From positions 3,968,001 through 4,032,000 of the forward strand of contig NZ_AP018823.1 in the NCBI RefSeq assembly GCF_002217795.2: 64,000 nt of DNA, given 5' to 3'. Of this stretch, positions 27,707-37,626 are shown in pieces. Position 1 is the first letter of the stretch; the number at the start of each line of letters is the position of its first letter. The translations under genes and the position numbers were made by a program. The notes under the pieces are model-generated. The model was given only the letters and a program-made list of their open reading frames with translations. It had not been told where the DNA came from and did no database searches. This DNA comes from Aquitalea magnusonii. Lineage in GTDB: Bacteria > Pseudomonadota > Gammaproteobacteria > Burkholderiales > Chromobacteriaceae.

Positions 27707-29047
27707 ATGATGAATGAGCTGCCATCATTTCTGCTAAAACCTGCCCAGCCTTCACTGCCAATACCGATCATGCCGAATGCAAGCCATGAGCAGTACAGTG
27801 CCAATCCTTTTTTTCTGGCTTCCCTATCCAGGCTGATAGCCAGGCAGGCCATTGTGGTTGAGCACAGCCTGACCGCGGCGGATGGCAGCATCCTGTTGCA
27901 AAGCGGGCTGACCTTGCAGGACAGGCATGTGCAGGCGCTACCGCAGCAATTACTGCGCTCGCCACTGGAGGCCAGCCTGGCCCTGCCGGATTTTGCCGCG
28001 CATGCACTATTGCAGGATCAAGGCCGGCAATTGCTATCCAGCCAACCCCTGCTGCACCTCCTGCTGGAAAAAACAGCACATCGGCATGCCTGCCTGGCGG
28101 TGCTGGAAAATTTGCCACTCAACCATTCGCTCAGCATGCTGCTGGCCATGCTGGATCAGCAAGCATTGCTGGAACACAGTCTGCTGTGCTGCCTGCTCAG
28201 CCTGGGCCTTGCGCTGCGCACCGGGCAATCCAGCATCCTGCTGGAGCAGATTGCGCTGGCTGCACTGTTTCATGATATCGGCGAGCTTTACCTGCGCCCG
28301 CGCAGCGCCACGCCACAAAGCGGCAGCAAGGCAAGCCAATGGCGTCACCGCATGGCACACCCGCTGATCGGCTATCGCCAAATGCTGCAGCTCGGGCCTT
28401 TCGCCCACAAGGAAACGGTGGCGCTGGCCATCTTGCAGCATCACGAACGGCTGGATGGCAGCGGCTACCCGCGCCGGGAGAAGGAAAAACAGCTATGTGT
28501 CGCCGGCCAGATCATCGCGGTGGCCGACATGGCCACCCAGTTACTGCTGCACAAGAGCCACCCTTATCAAAGGCTGGATATCGCCTTGCGCATCATTCCG
28601 GGAGAATTCCACCGCCCCTCGGTCTCTTTGCTCAACCGCATCGTGCGCCAGTTGGACAACAGCCCGGCGGCCAGCCAAACAGTGGCACAGGCGATGGATG
28701 GACTGCACACCCTGCTCAAGCATATCGGCACCATTACCCACCTCTTGCTCAATCTGCAGGAAGAAAAACTCAGCCATGCTGCTCAGGCCGCCCTCAGCCG
28801 CTGCATGAGCCAGTTTGATGGCATCCAGCGTTCACTGTTCAGCACGGGCATGCAGTCCGGCAACCAGTTGGGGCTGGAAGAAGATCTGCAACTGGAAATC
28901 ATGCTGGCCAGCCAGGAGATCAACTGGCGGCTGCGTAATTTGGGCCGCGACCTGAGCCTGACCCAGGACCGGTTGGCTGCGGATGACAGCATATTGTTTC
29001 AGGACCTGTGCAGCACGCTGCTCGATAGCCCGCTGGCTGATGGCTGA
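27707..29047 (+). CDS. HD-GYP domain phosphohydrolase
   Basis: A 446-residue cytosolic protein. An N-terminal ~150-residue region of unknown type precedes an HD-GYP domain: the HD pair is in LFHDIGELYL (189-190), and HHERLDGSGYP (245-255) carries the GYP signature, so c-di-GMP hydrolysis is plausible. A C-terminal ~130 residues are helical. No receiver or membrane segment is seen. The start is uncertain; an ATG at 27770 is also possible. Stands alone, divergent from ctaC and convergent with bioD. Confidence 0.85.
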   Translation: MMNELPSFLLKPAQPSLPIPIMPNASHEQYSANPFFLASLSRLIARQAIVVEHSLTAADGSILLQSGLTLQDRHVQALPQQLLRSPLEASLALPDFAAHALLQDQGRQLLSSQPLLHLLLEKTAHRHACLAVLENLPLNHSLSMLLAMLDQQALLEHSLLCCLLSLGLALRTGQSSILLEQIALAALFHDIGELYLRPRSATPQSGSKASQWRHRMAHPLIGYRQMLQLGPFAHKETVALAILQHHERLDGSGYPRREKEKQLCVAGQIIAVADMATQLLLHKSHPYQRLDIALRIIPGEFHRPSVSLLNRIVRQLDNSPAASQTVAQAMDGLHTLLKHIGTITHLLLNLQEEKLSHAAQAALSRCMSQFDGIQRSLFSTGMQSGNQLGLEEDLQLEIMLASQEINWRLRNLGRDLSLTQDRLAADDSILFQDLCSTLLDSPLADG

Positions 29048-29061
29048 GGCAATGACTTTGC

Positions 29062-29706
29062 TCAGGCAGACTGGGCGGTGGAATCTTCGTAAGGCAGCTC
29101 CAGCAGCAGGGGCGCGGCAATGGCTGCCTTGAGGGTAGCCAGATTGTCGGCGTAGGCCAGTTGCTGCGGCACCACCCGGTTGGCCACCCAGCCCGCCAGC
29201 GTCAGACCGGAAGCCTCGATCGCCCGCACCGTGAGCAAGGCATGGTTGATGCAGCCCAGCCGCATGCCCACCACCAGTATCACCGGCAGTTGCAGCGCCC
29301 GCGCCATGTCCTCCATGTACACACCATCGGCCAATGGCGCCAGCCAGCCGCCAGCGGCCTCCACCAGCACGGTATCCGCCTGCGCCGCCAGTTGCCGGTA
29401 GTGGCTGACGATACGCGCCAGTGAAATCTCGACGCCTGCTTCGCGCGCGGCGATATGCGGCGATACCGGCGGCAAAAAACGATAGGGGTTCATCAGGTCC
29501 AGATCCTGCTGTCCGCTTGCCGCCACCAGCCGCGCCACATCGTCATTCAGCCAGCTACCGTCCGGCAGAATCTCACAGCCGGAGGCCACCGGCTTCATCG
29601 CCAGCACCCGCTGGCCCTGGGCCTGCCAATGGCGGATCAGCGCGACGGCGGAATGGGTTTTGCCGATTTCGGTATCGGTGCCGGTAAGGAAAAATCCCTG
29701 GGACAT
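29062..29706 (-). CDS. bioD: ATP-dependent dethiobiotin synthetase
   Basis: A 214-residue enzyme that carboxylates DAPA to dethiobiotin. The P-loop GTDTEIGKTHSAVALI near the N-terminus and the DAPA site region LVEAAGGWLAPL are present. The start at 29706 (MSQGFFLTGTDT) fits the family; an in-frame extension upstream shows no homology. Other bio genes are not in the window. Confidence 0.95.
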   Translation of the reverse strand: MSQGFFLTGTDTEIGKTHSAVALIRHWQAQGQRVLAMKPVASGCEILPDGSWLNDDVARLVAASGQQDLDLMNPYRFLPPVSPHIAAREAGVEISLARIVSHYRQLAAQADTVLVEAAGGWLAPLADGVYMEDMARALQLPVILVVGMRLGCINHALLTVRAIEASGLTLAGWVANRVVPQQLAYADNLATLKAAIAAPLLLELPYEDSTAQSA

Positions 29707-30019
29707 GATGTGGGTGCCTTGCATGAATGAAGCAGGCGCGATGATAACGCGGGCAGAACAGGAAGGTAAGGCGGAATCAGCCCGCCAGCGCGACAACGCC
29801 GACCTCCTGGGTCGGCTGTCTGCCGCGCTGGCCTTGTGAGCCGGGGCTAAATGGAAAGCGGCCTTGTGAGCCTGTGGTTTCAATCAATGGGTGAACTGAA
29901 ACCTGTGGCCGGATTGCTGCCACCGGGCGGGTCCGACCTGACGGGAACGGGATGGGGAAAATCCGTCAGACCAGCCCCGGGCTGTGGCGGGCAGCCCGGC
30001 TGAAAACAAAAGCAAACTC
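29707..30019. other. Intergenic region between bioD and leuA
   Basis: 313 bases. It must hold the bioD promoter, but no convincing hexamer pair was found. An 8-bp GC-rich inverted repeat (CCGGGCTG/CAGCCCGG, about 29976-29998) lies just downstream of leuA but has no T-run, so it is at best a weak terminator. A short direct repeat (GGCCTTGTGAGCC) occurs near 29831 and 29861. Confidence 0.4.
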
Positions 30020-31816
30020 TTAAACGTCGCCTTGTGCCTTGACACGCTCCTGACGGTTGCTCAGCTTGTTCAGTGCAGACAGGTAAGCCTTGGCACTGGC
30101 CACGATCACGTCGGTATCCGCACCCTGGCCGTTCACCACACGGCCATCCTTGGCCAGACGCACGGTGACTTCGCCCTGCGATTCGGTGCCCTTGGTGATG
30201 GCGTTCACCGAGTACAGTTCCAGTTCGGCCTGGCTGTTGACCGTGCTTTCGATCGCCTTGAAGGCGGCATCCACCGGGCCGGAACCGCTGGATTCGCAGC
30301 GCTTTTCCATGCCGTGCTCAACAAACACGATGGCCGCTTGCGGGGCTTCGCCGGTTTCGGTGTTGATCTTGAGCGACACGAACTTGTAGTCCTCCTGCAA
30401 GGTGGACACCATTTCGTCCGATACCAGCGCGTGCAGGTCTTCGTCGAAAATCTCGCGCTTGCGGTCGGCCAGGTCCTTGAAGCGGGCAAAAGCCGCGTTC
30501 AGTGCCTCTTCGCTGTCCAGCACGATGCCCAGGTCGGTCAGCTTGGTCTTGAAGGCATTGCGGCCGGACAATTTGCCCAGCGTCAGGCGGTTGGCACTCC
30601 AGCCCACGCTTTCAGCCGACATGATTTCGTAGGTTTCGCGATGCTTGAGCACGCCATCCTGATGGATGCCGGATTCATGGGCAAAGGCGTTGGCACCCAC
30701 AATGGCCTTGTTCGGTTGCACCGGGTAGCCGGTGACGGTGGATACCAGCTTGGAAGCCGGCACGATCTGGGTGGCATCGACACGGGTTTCCACGGCAAAC
30801 ACGTCCTTGCGGGTACGCACCGCCATGACGATTTCTTCCAGCGCGGCATTACCGGCACGTTCGCCCAGGCCGTTGATGGTGCATTCCACCTGACGGGCAC
30901 CGCCAAGTACTGCCGCCAGGCTGTTGGCCACCGCCATGCCCAGGTCGTTGTGGCAATGGGCGGACCAGATCACCTTGTCGCCACCCGGCGTCTTGCTGAT
31001 CAGCTCGCGGAAGAAGGCCTCGGTGGCTCGCGGTACGGCGTAGCCCACGGTATCCGGCACATTCAGCGTGGTGGCACCGGCCTTGATCACTTCGCCAAAG
31101 ATGCGGGCAAGGAAGTCGATATCCGAGCGCAAGGCGTCTTCGGCGGAAAATTCGACATCGTCGGTGTATTCACGGGCAATCTGCACTGCCTTTACCGCTG
31201 CGGCCACCACTTCATCCGGGCTCATGCGCAGCTTCTTTTCCATGTGGATGGGGCTGGTGGCAATGAAGGTGTGGATGCGGCCACGGGCGGCGGGCTTGAT
31301 GGCTTCACCGGCAGCACGCACATCGCGCTCGTTGGCGCGGGCCAGGCTACAGACGGTGGAGTCCTTGATCACCTCGGCAATGGCGCGGATGGCGTCGGCA
31401 TCACCCGGACTGGCAGCGGCGAAACCGGCCTCGATCACATCCACACCCAGACGTTCCAGCTGGCGGGCGATGCGGATTTTTTCTTCCTTGGTCATGGAAG
31501 CGCCCGGCGACTGCTCGCCATCACGCAAGGTGGTATCAAAAATGTAAAGACGGTCGCCCATGTTGAATGCTCTCCCTTGTCCCTGTGCTGCTGTCCCGGC
31601 GGCGTTAAGGTAATCGTTGAAATCGAATTTCTTGCCCTGGCTGGCGGCTAGTTGCGCCAGTTTGTTCAACTGTGACAGCGGCAGGCTGCCACGTTCTCTC
31701 CATTTGTAGATTGCTGCACGGCTGACCGGCTCATCGGGAAACAGCTGACTCAGGCCTTCAGCCACCGCACCGGGGCCACCCAGGTCTTCGATCAGTCGTT
31801 CAATGTCCAATTGCAT
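30020..31816 (-). CDS. leuA: 2-Isopropylmalate synthase with N-terminal helix-turn-helix domain
   Basis: Catalyses the first step of leucine synthesis (acetyl-CoA + 2-ketoisovalerate). Residues 86-598 are a complete long-form Leu[15 protein letters not shown] with the metal Asp, [11 protein letters not shown] with the HxH metal ligands, and a C-terminal regulatory domain. Residues 1-85 are an extra, uninterrupted in-frame domain resembling a small Cro/YdaS-like HTH ([23 protein letters not shown]). Two starts are supported: ATG 31816 with GGAG seven bases upstream, and ATG 31561 (MGDRLYIF) with AAGGGAGAG eight bases upstream. Both fusion and stand-alone LeuA may be made. A promoter and dyads lie upstream. 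A small HTH-like domain on some LeuA proteins may already be catalogued; I cannot confirm this here. Confidence 0.93.
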   Translation of the reverse strand: MQLDIERLIEDLGGPGAVAEGLSQLFPDEPVSRAAIYKWRERGSLPLSQLNKLAQLAASQGKKFDFNDYLNAAGTAAQGQGRAFNMGDRLYIFDTTLRDGEQSPGASMTKEEKIRIARQLERLGVDVIEAGFAAASPGDADAIRAIAEVIKDSTVCSLARANERDVRAAGEAIKPAARGRIHTFIATSPIHMEKKLRMSPDEVVAAAVKAVQIAREYTDDVEFSAEDALRSDIDFLARIFGEVIKAGATTLNVPDTVGYAVPRATEAFFRELISKTPGGDKVIWSAHCHNDLGMAVANSLAAVLGGARQVECTINGLGERAGNAALEEIVMAVRTRKDVFAVETRVDATQIVPASKLVSTVTGYPVQPNKAIVGANAFAHESGIHQDGVLKHRETYEIMSAESVGWSANRLTLGKLSGRNAFKTKLTDLGIVLDSEEALNAAFARFKDLADRKREIFDEDLHALVSDEMVSTLQEDYKFVSLKINTETGEAPQAAIVFVEHGMEKRCESSGSGPVDAAFKAIESTVNSQAELELYSVNAITKGTESQGEVTVRLAKDGRVVNGQGADTDVIVASAKAYLSALNKLSNRQERVKAQGDV

Positions 31817-31844
31817 GTTGTGCTCCTGCAGCAAAGTTTTAACC

Positions 31845-31873
31845 AATGTATCGATTGGACAATATTTCGTCAA
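31845..31873 (-). promoter_or_regulatory. Candidate leuA promoter with operator half-site in the spacer
   Basis: Minus-strand TTGACG (31873-31868) and TACATT (31850-31845) are 17 bp apart, and the start ATG follows about 22 bases after the expected transcription start. The 8-mer TGTCCAAT (minus strand, 31861-31854) lies between the two hexamers and is the same element found in the upstream dyad, so a bound protein would block polymerase. Confidence 0.55.
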
Positions 31874-31924
31874 ACCTGCAGTGCAACATGCACCTTAAAA
31901 TCAAAAATCCTGTGTCAAATATGC

Positions 31925-31951
31925 AAATATTAGACATTAAGTCTAATATTT
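31925..31951. promoter_or_regulatory. AT-rich dyad upstream of leuA (copy 1)
   Basis: Perfect inverted repeat AAATATTAGAC (31925-31935) and GTCTAATATTT (31941-31951) with a 5-base spacer. It shares the ATATTxGAC...GTCxAATAT pattern with copy 2. Probably an operator; there is no T-run to make it a terminator. Confidence 0.55.
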
Positions 31952-32021
31952 CATAAAAAATGGCTATTCCTGACACCAAAAACCGTCAGCAACCAGATCT
32001 ACCCCTCAGAACAAATCGGAC

Positions 32022-32049
32022 AGATATTGGACATATCTGTCCAATATCT
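32022..32049. promoter_or_regulatory. Dyad upstream of leuA (copy 2)
   Basis: Perfect 12-bp inverted repeat AGATATTGGACA (32022-32033) and TGTCCAATATCT (32038-32049) with spacer TATC. It holds two copies of the 8-mer ATTGGACA, also present in the leuA promoter spacer and, inverted, within the first leuA codons (31804-31811). Near variants TCGGACA and CCGGACA flank it. Confidence 0.6.
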
Positions 32050-32066
32050 ACATCGCTCCGGACAAT

Positions 32067-32098
32067 AAAAAACCCCGTTGCGCCTGGCGCCAACGGGG
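32067..32098 (-). terminator. Intrinsic terminator after pssA
   Basis: Stem CCCCGTTG (32073-32080) and CAACGGGG (32091-32098), followed by T6 on the minus strand. It separates pssA from leuA. Confidence 0.85.
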
Positions 32099-32122
32099 TG
32101 ATCTGCACAGCCAACAACAGGA

Positions 32123-32875
32123 TCAAAGCATCACAGGCTTGGGTTTGCACCAGCGCCAGGCCGCCATCACATAGCCGGACAGCGCATAGCAGACAAAGAA
32201 GCCGAACAGCACCAGCGGCGGCTCGGACATCAGCAGCAACAAAGCCACCACCAGCGCCAGCAGCATCACAAACGGTACGCGGCGGCGCAGGTGGATTTCC
32301 TTGAAGCTCCAGAACTTCACATTGGTCACCATGGTGATGCCGGAAAAAGCGGTAAAGCCCAGCAACACCCATTTCAGCCCCGGCAGGCCGGTATAGTCAT
32401 ACGCGTGGCAAATCCACACCAGGCCAGCTACCAATGCCGCCGCAGCCGGACTGGGCAGGCCGGTAAACCAGCGCTTGTCGGTACTGCCTATCATGGTATT
32501 GAAGCGGGCCAGCCGCAGCGCCGCCCCGGCGCAATGGATGAAAGCCACCATCCAGCCCAGCTTGCCCATGTCTTTGAGCAGCCATTCATAGGCCACCAGT
32601 GCCGGTGCCACCCCAAAGCTCACCATGTCCGACAGGCTGTCAAACTCGGCACCGAAGGCGCTCTGGCTATGCGTCAGCCGGGCAACGCGGCCATCCATGC
32701 CATCCAGAATCATGGCAACAAAAATGGCAACGGCAGCAATCTGGAAGTTCTGGTTCATCGCCTGCACGATGGCGTAAAAGCCAGCAAACAGCGCGGCGAG
32801 AGTAAAGGAATTGGGTAGCAGGTAAATCCCCTGACGGCGCAGGGAGGGTTTGCCCGGAACGGGATCATTGATCAT
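32123..32875 (-). CDS. pssA: CDP-diacylglycerol-serine O-phosphatidyltransferase
   Basis: A 250-residue membrane enzyme that makes phosphatidylserine, the precursor of phosphatidylethanolamine. The CDP-alcohol phosphotransferase motif DGMDGRVARL followed by FGAEFDSLSDM is complete. About eight hydrophobic segments follow, beginning IYLLPNSFTLAALFAGFYA. Start at 32875; an ATG at 32887 is an alternative. Flanked by terminators on both sides, so monocistronic. Confidence 0.95.
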   Translation of the reverse strand: MINDPVPGKPSLRRQGIYLLPNSFTLAALFAGFYAIVQAMNQNFQIAAVAIFVAMILDGMDGRVARLTHSQSAFGAEFDSLSDMVSFGVAPALVAYEWLLKDMGKLGWMVAFIHCAGAALRLARFNTMIGSTDKRWFTGLPSPAAAALVAGLVWICHAYDYTGLPGLKWVLLGFTAFSGITMVTNVKFWSFKEIHLRRRVPFVMLLALVVALLLLMSEPPLVLFGFFVCYALSGYVMAAWRWCKPKPVML

Positions 32876-33057
32876 GCAGTTATCCATAAGCGAAGCAGTC
32901 GATACGGCGCTGAACCGGCAAAGAGGCAAGCCGGTGGTCAATGCGTCGACGATCTGGATAAATCGGGCGCCTTGGCGCAGAACCGCCTAGTGTAATCCAA
33001 GCCGCTGCCAGCAGCAAAACCGGGCCAGAACCAATCCGCGACAGGGCCGTGACAATG

Positions 33058-33082
33058 AAAAAAGCCGGGTTGCCCCGGCTTT
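33058..33082 (-). terminator. Intrinsic terminator after ilvC
   Basis: Stem AAAGCCGGG (33061-33069) and CCCGGCTTT (33074-33082) with T6 on the minus strand. It ends the ilvBHC unit. Confidence 0.87.
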
Positions 33083-33103
33083 GTACACTGACCGACTGCG
33101 CAA

Positions 33104-34135
<1,032 letters not shown>

Positions 34136-34184
34136 TTATCCGGGCGGCCACCTGCTGTGGCCCGCCGCCAGATGCATAGATATA

Positions 34185-34676
34185 TCAGATTTTCAGAACC
34201 CGTTCACCACGGCCTATGCCGGATGCGCCAGTACGGACCGTTTCCAGGATCACTGCGCGGTCAATGGCCTCGATAAAGGCCCCCAGCTTGTCGCTCGTAC
34301 CAGTCAGCTCGATGGTGTATGTCTTTTCCGTAACATCGATGATGCGACCGCGGAAAATATCCGCCATGCGCTTCATTTCTTCCCGGTCCTTGCCGGTAGC
34401 GCGCACCTTGATCAGCATCATCTCGCGTTCGATGTGCTCGGATTCATTGAGGTCTATCACCTTGACCACCTCGATCAGCTTGTTGAGCTGCTTGGTGATC
34501 TGCTCGATGACTTCGTCAGAACCATGCGTGACGATCGTCATCCGTGACAGTGTCGCGTCCTCGGTTGTCGACACCGTCAGAGAGTCAATGTTGTAAGCCC
34601 GGGCCGAAAACAGGCCCACCACGCGGGACAGTGCGCCCGCTTCGTTTTCCAGCAAGATCGAAAGAATATGTCTCAT
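34185..34676 (-). CDS. ilvH: Acetolactate synthase small (regulatory) subunit
   Basis: A 163-residue subunit that gives valine feedback control. An N-terminal ACT domain (ILLENEAGALSRVVGLFSAR, NIDSLTVS) is followed by the family C-terminal domain (KVRATGKDREEMKRMADIFRG). The ATG at 34676 (MRHILSI) is the conserved start, 10 bases after ilvB. Confidence 0.97.
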   Translation of the reverse strand: MRHILSILLENEAGALSRVVGLFSARAYNIDSLTVSTTEDATLSRMTIVTHGSDEVIEQITKQLNKLIEVVKVIDLNESEHIEREMMLIKVRATGKDREEMKRMADIFRGRIIDVTEKTYTIELTGTSDKLGAFIEAIDRAVILETVRTGASGIGRGERVLKI

Positions 34677-34686
34677 ACCGTCCGCC

Positions 34687-36453
34687 TCAGCACATATTGC
34701 CGTAGTCACGGTTGTTCTCGAAAGGAAGCTGCTGGACATCGCGCATGTGCGGCGGCAAGTCCATCTGGTCCAGGCCTTTGCCGTTCTGGATCATCGGGAA
34801 CACGTTCTCGGACTGATCAGTACGGAAGTCGAGGAATACCAGACGCTCCTTCAGCGCAGGGCCGAAAGCCTCGCGCAGCACCGGTTCTACATCGGACGGA
34901 TTTTCGATCTTGAAGCCAACGTGGCCATAGGCCTCGGCCACTTTCACGAAGTCCGGCAACGCGTCCATGTAGGACTCGGAGTACCGGGTTCCGTAGAAGA
35001 ATTCCTGCCACTGGCGCACCATGCCCAGGTAGCGGTTGTTCAGCGCCACCACCTTGACCGGGGTATGGTATTGCTTGCAGGTGGACAGCTCCTGGATGTT
35101 CATCTGGATGGAGCCTTCGCCGGTGATACAGGCGACGGTTGCATCCGGATTGGCCAGTTGCGCGCCCATGGCTGCCGGCAAACCGAAGCCCATGGTACCC
35201 AAGCCGCCGGAATTGAGCCACTGCTTTGGATTGTCGAACTTGTAATATTGGGCAGCCCACATCTGGTGCTGACCTACGTCCGAAGCAATGATGGCCTTGC
35301 CGCCGGTGATTTCGTACAACTTTTCCACCACGAATTGCGGCTTGATCAGCTCGGTGGACGGGGTGTACAGCAGACAGTTGTGGCCACGCCATTCTTCAAT
35401 CTGCTTCCACCAGTTTGCCAGATGGCCGGCATCCGGCTTCTGACCGGACTGGCGCAGGATGTCCAGCATTTCACGCAGCACGTGCTTGACGTCGCCCACG
35501 ATGGGTACATCCACCTTCACGCGCTTGGAGATGGAAGACGGGTCCACGTCGATGTGGATGATCTTCTTCGGCTGCGACAGGAAATGCGACGGCACGCTGA
35601 TGACGCGGTCGTCAAAACGCGCACCCACCGCAATCAGCACATCACAGTACTGCATCGCCATATTGGCTTCGTAAGTACCGTGCATGCCCAGCATGCCGAG
35701 GAATTGCGGATCGGAACCCGGATAGGCACCCAGGCCCATCAGGGTATTGGTACACGGCAGGCCCAGCGACTTCACCAGCTCGGTGACTTCGGCTGCGGCA
35801 TTGCCCTGTACGGCACCGCCGCCAACATAAATGTAGGGACGCTTGGCTTCCAGCAGAAGGTTGATGGCCTTCTTGATCTGTCCCGGATGACCGCGGGTGG
35901 CAGGCACATAGGAACGGATGTGTACGTTTTCCGGGTAGTGGAATTCGGCACTTTGCTGGGTGACATCCTTGGGAATATCCACCACCACCGGGCCGGGACG
36001 GCCACTCTTGGCGATGTAAAAGGCTTTCTTGATGGTAGCCGCCAGGTCGTTGATGTCCTTGACCAGGAAGTTGTGCTTCACGCACGGGCGGGTAATACCC
36101 ACCATGTCCACTTCCTGAAAGGCATCCAGACCGATGGCAGGCGTGGCCACCTGGCCGGAAATCACCACCATCGGAATCGAATCCATATAGGCGGTGGCAA
36201 TGCCAGTGACAGCATTGGTGGCACCGGGACCAGAAGTCACCAGTGCTACGCCCACCTTGTCGCTGGAACGCGAGTAAGCATCGGCTGCATGCACTGCAGC
36301 CTGCTCATGGCGTACCAGAACGTGCTTGAACTTGTCCTGCCGGAAGATGGCATCGTAAATTTCCAGAACTGCGCCGCCAGGGTAGCCGAACAGAAATTCG
36401 ACCCCTTCTTCCTGCAGGCAACGGACCAGGATTTCCGCGCCCGATATCTGCAT
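34687..36453 (-). CDS. ilvB: Acetolactate synthase large (catalytic) subunit
   Basis: A 588-residue ThDP, FAD and Mg enzyme making acetolactate or acetohydroxybutyrate. FLFGYPGGAVLEIYDA is the N-terminal signature, the catalytic Glu is in VRHEQAAVHAADAY, and the ThDP motif spans ITGEGSIQMNIQEL. It heads the ilvBHC operon; whether it is the ilvI-type or ilvB-type paralogue cannot be told by eye. Confidence 0.97.
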   Translation of the reverse strand: MQISGAEILVRCLQEEGVEFLFGYPGGAVLEIYDAIFRQDKFKHVLVRHEQAAVHAADAYSRSSDKVGVALVTSGPGATNAVTGIATAYMDSIPMVVISGQVATPAIGLDAFQEVDMVGITRPCVKHNFLVKDINDLAATIKKAFYIAKSGRPGPVVVDIPKDVTQQSAEFHYPENVHIRSYVPATRGHPGQIKKAINLLLEAKRPYIYVGGGAVQGNAAAEVTELVKSLGLPCTNTLMGLGAYPGSDPQFLGMLGMHGTYEANMAMQYCDVLIAVGARFDDRVISVPSHFLSQPKKIIHIDVDPSSISKRVKVDVPIVGDVKHVLREMLDILRQSGQKPDAGHLANWWKQIEEWRGHNCLLYTPSTELIKPQFVVEKLYEITGGKAIIASDVGQHQMWAAQYYKFDNPKQWLNSGGLGTMGFGLPAAMGAQLANPDATVACITGEGSIQMNIQELSTCKQYHTPVKVVALNNRYLGMVRQWQEFFYGTRYSESYMDALPDFVKVAEAYGHVGFKIENPSDVEPVLREAFGPALKERLVFLDFRTDQSENVFPMIQNGKGLDQMDLPPHMRDVQQLPFENNRDYGNMC

Positions 36454-36526
36454 CTTGTGCCTCTTTGTCTTGTCTTGCAGTCAATCTTGGCAATTGACTT
36501 GTGTTTCATCCCGTTGTGATGGAAGA

Positions 36527-36555
36527 CCTTAGCGTATCCCTCAAATGGCGGTCAA
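36527..36555 (-). promoter_or_regulatory. Candidate ilvBHC promoter
   Basis: Minus-strand TTGACC (36555-36550) and CTAAGG (36532-36527) are 17 bp apart, leaving a leader of about 70 bases. No leader peptide rich in branched-chain codons or attenuator hairpin was seen. The -10 is a weak match. Confidence 0.35.
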
Positions 36556-36676
36556 GGCTTTTGTGCAGGTGCAAAAACGCGCTAAGCCACGGTAAAAACA
36601 GGGAAATCCGCGGGGTGGTCTTGGCGTCTGGGCTCTGCTACTATCTCTCGTTGGCATCAACCCGAATACCCCTCTC

Positions 36677-37243
36677 ATGGCAAGCCGCAAGGAAATGGCC
36701 GACTTTTTGCTGTCGGTGGAACGTCGCGCCTTCAAGCAAGCCCTCTACGCCGTGCGCAACGATGAAAACGCACTGGATATCGTGCAGGACTCCATGATGA
36801 AACTGGCAGACCGCTATGCCCATGCACCGGCGGCGGAATTGCCACTCATTTTTCAGCGCATTCTGCAAAACACCATTCGTGATCATTTCCGCCGCAGCAA
36901 GGTGAGAAATTTCTTTGGCACTTTGCTGTCCTCGCTGCTGCCTACCCGCGAAGAGGACGAAACGGCAGATCCGCTGGAAACCCTCAACATCGCGGCCGAC
37001 GAAGCCAGCAGCAATCCGGAAAAATGGTTTGCCCGCAAGGAAGTGGCCCAACTGATCGATGGCGCAGTACAACTGCTGCCCAATCGTCAACGTGAAGCCT
37101 TTCTGCTGCGTTACTGGGAAGGACTGGACGTTGCCGAGACGGCAAGGGTGATGGGCTGCTCGGAAGGCAGCGTCAAGACACATTGCTCGCGCGCCACCCA
37201 TACCCTGGCCGCCATCCTGCAGCAAAAAGGAGTGGTGCTATGA
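36677..37243 (+). CDS. ECF-type RNA polymerase sigma factor
   Basis: A 188-residue sigma70-family protein. Region 2 spans about 25-60 (ALDIVQDSMMKLADRY) and region 4 about 125-180 (LLPNRQREAFLLRYWEGLD, CSEGSVKTHCSRATHTL). A ~50-residue acidic linker (EEDETADPLETL) separates them, longer than usual. It starts a plus-strand operon with DUF3619, DUF3106 and RDD genes; the next start overlaps its stop (ATGA). No recognised anti-sigma factor is adjacent, though the DUF3619 protein has the position and topology for one. Confidence 0.9.
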   Translation: MASRKEMADFLLSVERRAFKQALYAVRNDENALDIVQDSMMKLADRYAHAPAAELPLIFQRILQNTIRDHFRRSKVRNFFGTLLSSLLPTREEDETADPLETLNIAADEASSNPEKWFARKEVAQLIDGAVQLLPNRQREAFLLRYWEGLDVAETARVMGCSEGSVKTHCSRATHTLAAILQQKGVVL

Positions 37244-37626
37244 AATCCTCAAACAAAGCACTTGCCACGGAAGAAAAACTGACCCGCACCGTGACCACCG
37301 TGCTTGATCAGCCAGGTCAGGAGCCGACACCCGCGGTATTGCTTGGCCTGCAGCAGGCACGTGAACAGGCGCTAAGCCGTTTTGACGAGCGCATCCGCCA
37401 ACCTGTTGGCCACGGCGAACGACTGGCGCTATGGGTGCTGCGTCATACCCAGGCAGTGCGTCGCAGCATGCTGGCGCTGAGTTTCGCCATGGTGGCCGGC
37501 ACCGGTGTGTGGCTGGCCGAAGGCCTGCTGGTGGAAGAAGAAGCGGTCGATGCAGCCATCTTGTCGCATGAGCTGCCGCTGGAAGTGTTGATGGACCCTC
37601 ATTTCTCGGGGAACATGCATGACTAA
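37240..37626 (+). CDS. DUF3619 family single-span membrane protein
   Basis: A 128-residue protein: a ~65-residue cytosolic N-terminus (ALSRFDERIRQPVGHGERL), one membrane segment (SMLALSFAMVAGTGVWLAEG) and an acidic periplasmic tail (LLVEEEAVDAAILSHELPLE). Topology and ATGA coupling to the sigma gene are those of an anti-sigma factor; this role is inferred, not shown. The end overlaps the DUF3106 start by 8 bases. Confidence 0.85.
   Translation: MKSSNKALATEEKLTRTVTTVLDQPGQEPTPAVLLGLQQAREQALSRFDERIRQPVGHGERLALWVLRHTQAVRRSMLALSFAMVAGTGVWLAEGLLVEEEAVDAAILSHELPLEVLMDPHFSGNMHD

Noticed and set aside
29976..29998. A leuA intrinsic terminator
   Set aside because: GC-rich stem but no T-run on the minus strand, so not called.
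31925..31951. A terminator for pssA or leuA
   Set aside because: Pure AT-rich dyad without a T-run, upstream of leuA; pssA already has a strong terminator at 32067-32098.
36454..36676. An ilv attenuator with leader peptide
   Set aside because: No short frame rich in Leu, Ile or Val codons and no terminator hairpin in the leader.
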